In this document: one piece after another, positions 59,874 to 64,000 of the stretch
How the letters are laid out: the number at the start of each line of letters is the position of its first letter
Position numbering within the stretch: the stretch's first letter is position 1
Origin: JABDBE01 sp963832245
Lineage (GTDB): Bacteria; Acidobacteriota; Terriglobia; Terriglobales; Acidobacteriaceae
Assembly (NCBI GenBank): GCA_963832245.1
Contig: CAWHTG010000004.1
Location: 1,550,001-1,614,000, forward strand
Direction of reading: 5' to 3'
DNA length: 64,000 nt
The notes under the pieces: model-generated
The model's input: only the letters and a program-made list of their open reading frames with translations
The model's database searches: none
What the model was told of the DNA's origin: nothing
Translations under genes and position numbers: made by a program

Positions 59874-61364
59874 TCAATGACTCACGGCTTTCCCCGATTG
59901 GGGTGAAGTTGCCATCAGCCCAGCTTGGATCGCACCCGGCAACTCGTCTCCTCGGAAGTACTGCCCCTTCGCTGATCGCATCTCGGGCATTGCGGCATAG
60001 GGCTTGCTGTAGTCGTTGGCGGCATTCCAAAAGAGAAAGCCGATTCCACCCGTGGTTTTTGCCGTCTGCACCTGGACTTCGATGTACTTCGGCGAATAGG
60101 TCTTGGTGCGCCAACGGAAAGCCTGCAGCCAGGGACGTATCACTACATCGCTGCCCTTGGTGATTAGCTCAAAACGCTTCATCGATTCGCCAATAAAATG
60201 CTCTGGCGCATCTCCCGGGTGCGCGATCCCATCCATGCCGAAGAAGTGCGAGGGATAGATCATCGGCGAAAGCACATCGCAATACTTTGCCATCTGGACG
60301 ATATCCTGTCCGGTATGTGCAAGGTCGACGGGGCGCTGCCAGGCCATGATCCCGAACACGTCCAGCGAAAGCAGCACGCCTGTGGGATGCAGTTCGGCAT
60401 AAGCATGTTCCAGGAAGTCGGCAATCACCTCCGACCGATGCCAGGTGGGATGCTGCGTCTGGAACACAAAACTTGCATCTTTTTGATCTCCCTCGGCGGG
60501 GAAACGGACGTAATCAAATTGAACCTCATCAATGCCAGCCTCAGCGGCCTTCTTAGCTAAGGCAATATCGTATTCCTGAACCTTGGGTTGCGAGGGATCG
60601 GTCCAGACCAGCTTTCCATTTTCGCGCCAGGCTTGGCCGGTTTTGTGGGACTTCACCGCTAGCTCAGGATGGGCCACTACCAACCGCTCGTCGCGAAAGA
60701 TCGCCACTCGCGCGATGGCATGCATGCCTTGCGAATGCAGGAAATGAGTGAACTTGGGCAGGTCATGAATAGCGACATGGTGTCCGCCTGCCAACGCGTG
60801 ATCGAAAGGAATATTGACGCTCCCATCGCTATCTTTCACATCGAAAACCACCGCATTCCCGCCCAACTCGCGCCAGCGGCGAATGATGTGCAACCCGCGG
60901 TCGCTGCTTGCCATCAATCCAGTCAAATAAACGGCCCGCACTTCAAAATCGCGCGGCACAGGGATGGTCTTCTCCACGATCGGAGTGGCGAGAATCCCCG
61001 GCACGACTAATTCCTGTCCGGACTTCAGATACGTTCCCGGCGGGTTTCCGTTTACCTTGCGGATGGCCTCGGCCAATTCGCTGGAAGTCAGATAGGACGT
61101 CTGCGACAGGAAGCGATGAGCAACCAATGAGAGCGTATCTCCGCGCTTGGCCACATACATGGCGCTACCCGGCGGGGCAATGCTGCTCAGAGCGGGCGGC
61201 TCTCCGGGCTTCAATCCTTTGGGTGCAGGGTTGGAGGTGCGCACAAGTTCCGGGCTTTGGCTCGATTGGGCTGCCGCGGGTAGTTCGAAGGCCAATCGCC
61301 ATGAGACAAATCCGAGAGCCAAACAAGACAAAACGATGATCAAGATTGAGCTCGAGCGGCGCAA
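59874..61364 (-). CDS. LysM plus DUF4015 putative glycosidase
   Basis: A protein of 496 residues with an N-terminal signal anchor (SILIIVLSCLALGFVSWRLA). Residues about 70-123 are a LysM domain (MYVAKRGDTLSLVAHRFLSQ then NPPGTYLKSGQELVVPG) that binds peptidoglycan or chitin. The rest is a TIM-barrel-like DUF4015 domain: VRAVYLTGLMASSDRGLHII, NAVVFDVKDSDGSV, GIDEVQFDYVRFPAEGDQKD, GVLLSLDVFGIMAWQRPVDL. It may process polysaccharide outside the cytoplasm. Confidence 0.85.
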   Translation of the reverse strand: MRRSSSILIIVLSCLALGFVSWRLAFELPAAAQSSQSPELVRTSNPAPKGLKPGEPPALSSIAPPGSAMYVAKRGDTLSLVAHRFLSQTSYLTSSELAEAIRKVNGNPPGTYLKSGQELVVPGILATPIVEKTIPVPRDFEVRAVYLTGLMASSDRGLHIIRRWRELGGNAVVFDVKDSDGSVNIPFDHALAGGHHVAIHDLPKFTHFLHSQGMHAIARVAIFRDERLVVAHPELAVKSHKTGQAWRENGKLVWTDPSQPKVQEYDIALAKKAAEAGIDEVQFDYVRFPAEGDQKDASFVFQTQHPTWHRSEVIADFLEHAYAELHPTGVLLSLDVFGIMAWQRPVDLAHTGQDIVQMAKYCDVLSPMIYPSHFFGMDGIAHPGDAPEHFIGESMKRFELITKGSDVVIRPWLQAFRWRTKTYSPKYIEVQVQTAKTTGGIGFLFWNAANDYSKPYAAMPEMRSAKGQYFRGDELPGAIQAGLMATSPQSGKAVSH

Positions 61365-61750
61365 GTTTTTCTCCGTGGAAACGTGTTAAACGCTTCCCGG
61401 ATGCTAGCGGCCGGTTCATTCCCGTGCTAGTTACGTCTGGTCAAGGCCGTGAAGATGGGTCTTTCGCCTCCCTTACCAAGAAAATTTCTCATGCGCAAAG
61501 TATTTCCCTTTACATGATTTCCCTACGCCAACTAAGTACCTCCTCCGACTGTCTGCAGCATCTAAGTTATGAAGGAATAAGCCGTGGGAAGTTCCCTTGG
61601 GATGGCGAGTGATTTGCACTAGGGGAGGTTGCGGTCAGTAAGGTCTCGACAAACAACCCGTGGAGTGACAAAATTTGTCGCTTCGCAAAGCAATGAACGA
61701 ACGCGTCACTATCCGACGGAAAGCCCAGGAAAGGGAAACACCCTGACCCT
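61365..61750. other. Intergenic, no supported gene
   Basis: Upstream regions of two divergent genes. No clear hairpin, repeat or short ORF with a ribosome site was noticed. Confidence 0.35.
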
Positions 61751-62911
61751 ATGAAGAACGTTCTTAATACAGTGCTCGATCCTACCCGCCGCAGTAACGA
61801 TGCCAGAGATTTTGACAACACCTTGCGCCGCAAGATCGTTGGTCAGAACGCTGCGCTCGAAAAGGTGGTCGAAATCTACCAGATGTTCCTGGCGGGATTG
61901 AATCCTCCCGGACGCCCGGTTGGTAATCTACTGTTTCTGGGACCTACGGGCTCAGGTAAGACCCGGGTCGTCGAGGCCATGTCCGAGACCTTGTTCGGGG
62001 ATGCGCGCGCCTGTATCAAGATTGATTGCGCCGAGTTCCAGCACTCGCACGAAATTGCCAAGTTGATCGGCTCGCCGCCCGGATACCTGGGTCACCGCGA
62101 GACGCACCCTTTGCTTACGCAGGAAGCGCTCAACCAGTGGCACACCGAGAAGCTCAAGCTGTCGATCCTGCTTTTCGATGAGATCGAGAAAGCTTCTGAC
62201 GCGCTCTGGCAGCTGCTGCTCGGCATTCTGGACAAAGCAACCTTGACCCTCGGCGACAACCGCCGCGTCGATATGTCGCAATGCATCATTATTCTGACCT
62301 CGAACCTGGGGACCAGTGAGATGGGCAATCTGGTCGACGGCGGCATGGGTTTCAACCACAAGCCCAAGCTGGTGGATTCGAGCCTGGATGACAAGATCGA
62401 TCGCACCGCGGTTGAAGCCGCCCGCCGCAAGTTTACCCCTGAGTTCATGAACCGCATCGACAAGGTAGTGGTTTTCAAGACTCTGCGGCCGGAGCATCTT
62501 GAGCAAATCCTCGACATCGAGCTCGGCATGGTGCAGCAGCGCATTCTCATGGCTTCGGCCGCCAATCAGTTTGTGTTCAATTGCACCGCCAAGGTGAAGA
62601 GTTTCCTGCTACAGGAGGGTACGGATCCAAAATATGGCGCGCGGCATCTGAAGCGTGCCATTGAACGGCATCTCGTGTTTCCTCTGGCCAATCTGGTAGC
62701 TACCGGGCAGGTCAGGCTGGGAGACTTCATCCGCGTCGATATGGCTGCGGAGGGCTCTCTGACATTTGTGAAAGAAGCTGAAGGCGCGATGGTACCCATG
62801 CTGATGGAGCGCTACGGAGCCGCGGCAGGAATGCCTCCTATGGCTGCGCGCGCCGCACGGACCATCGGACGCCGCGAATTCGGGGCCACGCCAACCGCCG
62901 ACACGAAATAG
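61751..62911 (+). CDS. ClpB/ClpA-D2-like AAA+ ATPase without N-domain
   Basis: An ATPase of 386 residues matching one AAA+ module of the Clp/Hsp100 group. LRRKIVGQNAALEKVVEIYQ precedes Walker A NLLFLGPTGSGKTRVVEAMS; Walker B is LSILLFDEIEKASDALWQLL; CIIILTSNLGTSEMGN is sensor 1; KFTPEFMNRIDKVVVFKTLR holds the arginine finger; GARHLKRAIERHLVFPLANL is sensor 2. It lacks the ClpN and first AAA modules and has no adjacent protease, so it may unfold a specific substrate or assist another machine. Confidence 0.85.
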   Translation: MKNVLNTVLDPTRRSNDARDFDNTLRRKIVGQNAALEKVVEIYQMFLAGLNPPGRPVGNLLFLGPTGSGKTRVVEAMSETLFGDARACIKIDCAEFQHSHEIAKLIGSPPGYLGHRETHPLLTQEALNQWHTEKLKLSILLFDEIEKASDALWQLLLGILDKATLTLGDNRRVDMSQCIIILTSNLGTSEMGNLVDGGMGFNHKPKLVDSSLDDKIDRTAVEAARRKFTPEFMNRIDKVVVFKTLRPEHLEQILDIELGMVQQRILMASAANQFVFNCTAKVKSFLLQEGTDPKYGARHLKRAIERHLVFPLANLVATGQVRLGDFIRVDMAAEGSLTFVKEAEGAMVPMLMERYGAAAGMPPMAARAARTIGRREFGATPTADTK

Positions 62912-62930
62912 TTTTTGTGGTAGTCCGGAC

Positions 62931-62965
62931 AAAAAGAGCGTCGCCAACCAGCGGCGCTTTTTTCT
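62931..62965 (+). terminator. Intrinsic terminator of the AAA+ gene
   Basis: AGCGTCGC pairs with GCGGCGCT around CAACCA with one wobble, followed by TTTTTTCTTG; 20 bases past the stop at 62911. Confidence 0.75.
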
Positions 62966-63037
62966 TGACCTTCAGGCTGACGGCGAAATCTGTGTAACTC
63001 CGGAAGTCTTCTTCGCGAACACCTTCACGAGCGAACA

Positions 63038-63406
63038 TCACCACGGACGGGGCGGACGCAGTTGGCGCGGCCGACGTTTGTAGTCAAATGGGTCCATCAA
63101 GAACTGAATCGCCGCTAACGCAGCAATGCCTACAAAGAATCCCCACTTAAGCCTCTCATCCAGCAAATATTCCCACCTGTTCATGTACGTGTAAGTACCG
63201 TGATTGTTAAGTGGGTAGACTCGGCCCTCAGCAGGCCGAGGTGAAGACGGAATGCTGGGCCACCAGAACATCGAGAAGTCAATTAGAAAGGAAAGAAGCA
63301 AGGTCCAAAACAGCACAACCGTCAGGATCTTCCAGAATATCTTCATCCTCCTGGAACCGGCTTCTTCACTAGCCGTCTTGTTCTCGCTCATCGCTTCGCC
63401 ATTCAT
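63038..63406 (-). CDS. Small membrane protein, intact copy of a tandem pair
   Basis: A protein of 122 residues: two membrane helices (ILTVVLFWTLLLSFLIDF; FVGIAALAAIQFL) flank a periplasmic-looking loop (PRPAEGRVYPLNNHGTYTYM). The start is ATG 63406 or 63391. It is a paralogue of the frameshifted copy at 63407-63791, whose second frame runs on into it. Unrecognised family. Confidence 0.65.
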   Translation of the reverse strand: MNGEAMSENKTASEEAGSRRMKIFWKILTVVLFWTLLLSFLIDFSMFWWPSIPSSPRPAEGRVYPLNNHGTYTYMNRWEYLLDERLKWGFFVGIAALAAIQFLMDPFDYKRRPRQLRPPRPW

Positions 63407-63791
63407 AGAAATATACTCGCGGCAAAAGCTGCCATGGTCGGGCGGACGCACGTCGCGCCATCGTCGTTTGCGATCAAATGGGTCCACAAAATATTGGATC
63501 GCGAAGTGCGGAAGGAAAACTGCGGGCATAGTCCACTCTGCCACGTGGTTTAGTCAAGTACTCATGCCGATCCATATAAGTGCAATGACCGTGGTTGTTA
63601 AGCGGGTATACTCGGCCTTCGGACGGTTGAGGTTTGGGAGGAATACCTGACCAGAAAGGCATGGAAAGGGCAACTAGAAAGCACGCAAGAAAGATAGTCA
63701 CTAGGACAATGACAGGACCTTCCATAACGTCCGTGCTGTCCGTGAACCTACGTTGGATGTCTCTGTCACCCCGTCGCTCATTTTCCTCCAA
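63407..63791 (-). pseudogene. Frameshifted paralogue of the membrane protein at 63038-63406
   Basis: The first frame gives a membrane helix (VLVTIFLACFLVALSMPFW) and loop PQPSEGRVYPLNNHGHCTYM, matching the intact copy. At about 63541-63548 (CCACGTGG) one extra base shifts the reading; in the corrected frame AEWTMPAVFLPHFAIQYFVD then PFDRKRRWRDVRPP matches the second half of the paralogue with no gaps (27 of 27 aligned positions in length, with W, AIQ and DPFD shared). No stop separates it from the next copy in that frame. Could be a sequencing error. Confidence 0.6.
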
Positions 63792-63815
63792 CGGAGATCG
63801 GCCCGAAGCTTGTTC

Positions 63816-64000
63816 CTAGCCGCCCTGCTTCAATTCCAGCAGTACTTGCCGCGCGATCTCTTTCAGGGTCTCGAAGACGCCATTGCCTTGGAAGGCGATG
63901 GCTTCCATTACCGGCTCATCCTTGCGGCGCAGTTCCTTGGTCAGGGCATCCACGGGGAGAATATTTGGCAGGTCGCGCTTGTTCAATTGCAGAACGTAGG
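63816..64000 (-). CDS. MglA-like small GTPase (N-terminus outside window)
   Basis: The last 60 residues of a Ras-like GTPase of the MglA type, which sets polarity and motility in soil bacteria. YVLQLNKRDLPNILPVDALT holds the N-K-x-D guanine-specificity motif (NKRD), and EAIAFQGNGVFETLKEIARQ is the typical MglA end. The start lies off the right edge. The presence of pilT in the same window suits a motility role. Confidence 0.8.
   Translation of the reverse strand, partial: YVLQLNKRDLPNILPVDALTKELRRKDEPVMEAIAFQGNGVFETLKEIARQVLLELKQGG

Noticed and set aside
1..64000. CRISPR array
   Set aside because: No series of regularly spaced identical repeats of 24-40 bases was seen; the repeats found are pairs or palindromes.

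Overview
The window looks like part of a chromosome from a soil-type Acidobacteriota (Terriglobia-like) bacterium. This is an inference from the gene content: a GloVer-repeat secreted protein, a TIGR03118-type secreted protein, a long dcw peptidoglycan cluster, PilT, an MglA-like GTPase and abundant intergenic palindromes. No rRNA is present to confirm it.

Bases 1 to about 31,200 are most simply read as one integrated element entered at its right end. A tyrosine recombinase lies directly beside the 3' end of a tRNA-Ser(GGA) gene (31,202-31,291, minus strand), with an excisionase-like DNA-binding gene next to it. The left end is outside the window. Reading leftward from the integrase come a short regulatory region, a replication-like module (RepA-type ATPase, a HEAGH-motif metallopeptidase and tightly overlapping unknown genes), and then a block of large, low-complexity, Pro/Ala-rich proteins. 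That block ends in a 1066-residue protein with the signature of phage 'large polyvalent proteins' that are thought to enter the host with the genome. I could not recognise a terminase, portal, protease, major capsid or tail gene anywhere in it. At the left are cargo genes that look defensive: a type I restriction methyltransferase (hsdM), a YfbU-domain protein, a PIN-domain protein and a three-gene operon headed by an SDH/Clp-fold serine protease.

The element also carries several genes shorter than 60 codons, supported by ATGA stop-start overlaps or strong ribosome binding sites: 27- and 35-residue membrane peptides, a 30-residue plus-strand ORF with its own terminator, and a 43-residue plus-strand ORF with a perfect AGGAGG. 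A recurring GC-rich leader hairpin ending near AAAGG sits just before several element genes.

From 31.3 kb onward the sequence is ordinary chromosome. It holds a GloVer protein, priA, a TIGR03118 protein, a small CPXCG-type zinc protein, a YbjQ-family protein, a membrane protein and an SRPBCC protein. The dcw cluster follows (39.5-53.8 kb): mraZ with MraZ boxes, rsmH, a 53-residue unknown, ftsL-like, a PASTA-bearing division PBP, murE, murF, mraY, murD, ftsW, murG and murC. These genes make the lipid II precursor and the septal wall-synthesis machinery. The gaps between them are filled by several different palindromic repeat elements, and one such repeat appears in frame inside rsmH. After murC the cluster switches to PilZ, a Lys-rich exported protein, recX, a STAS protein, pilT, a Phd/VapC toxin-antitoxin pair, a DinB protein, ilvE, a LysM/DUF4015 glycosidase-like protein, a ClpB-D2-like AAA+ ATPase, a duplicated membrane gene with one frameshifted copy, and the C-terminus of an MglA-like GTPase running off the right edge.
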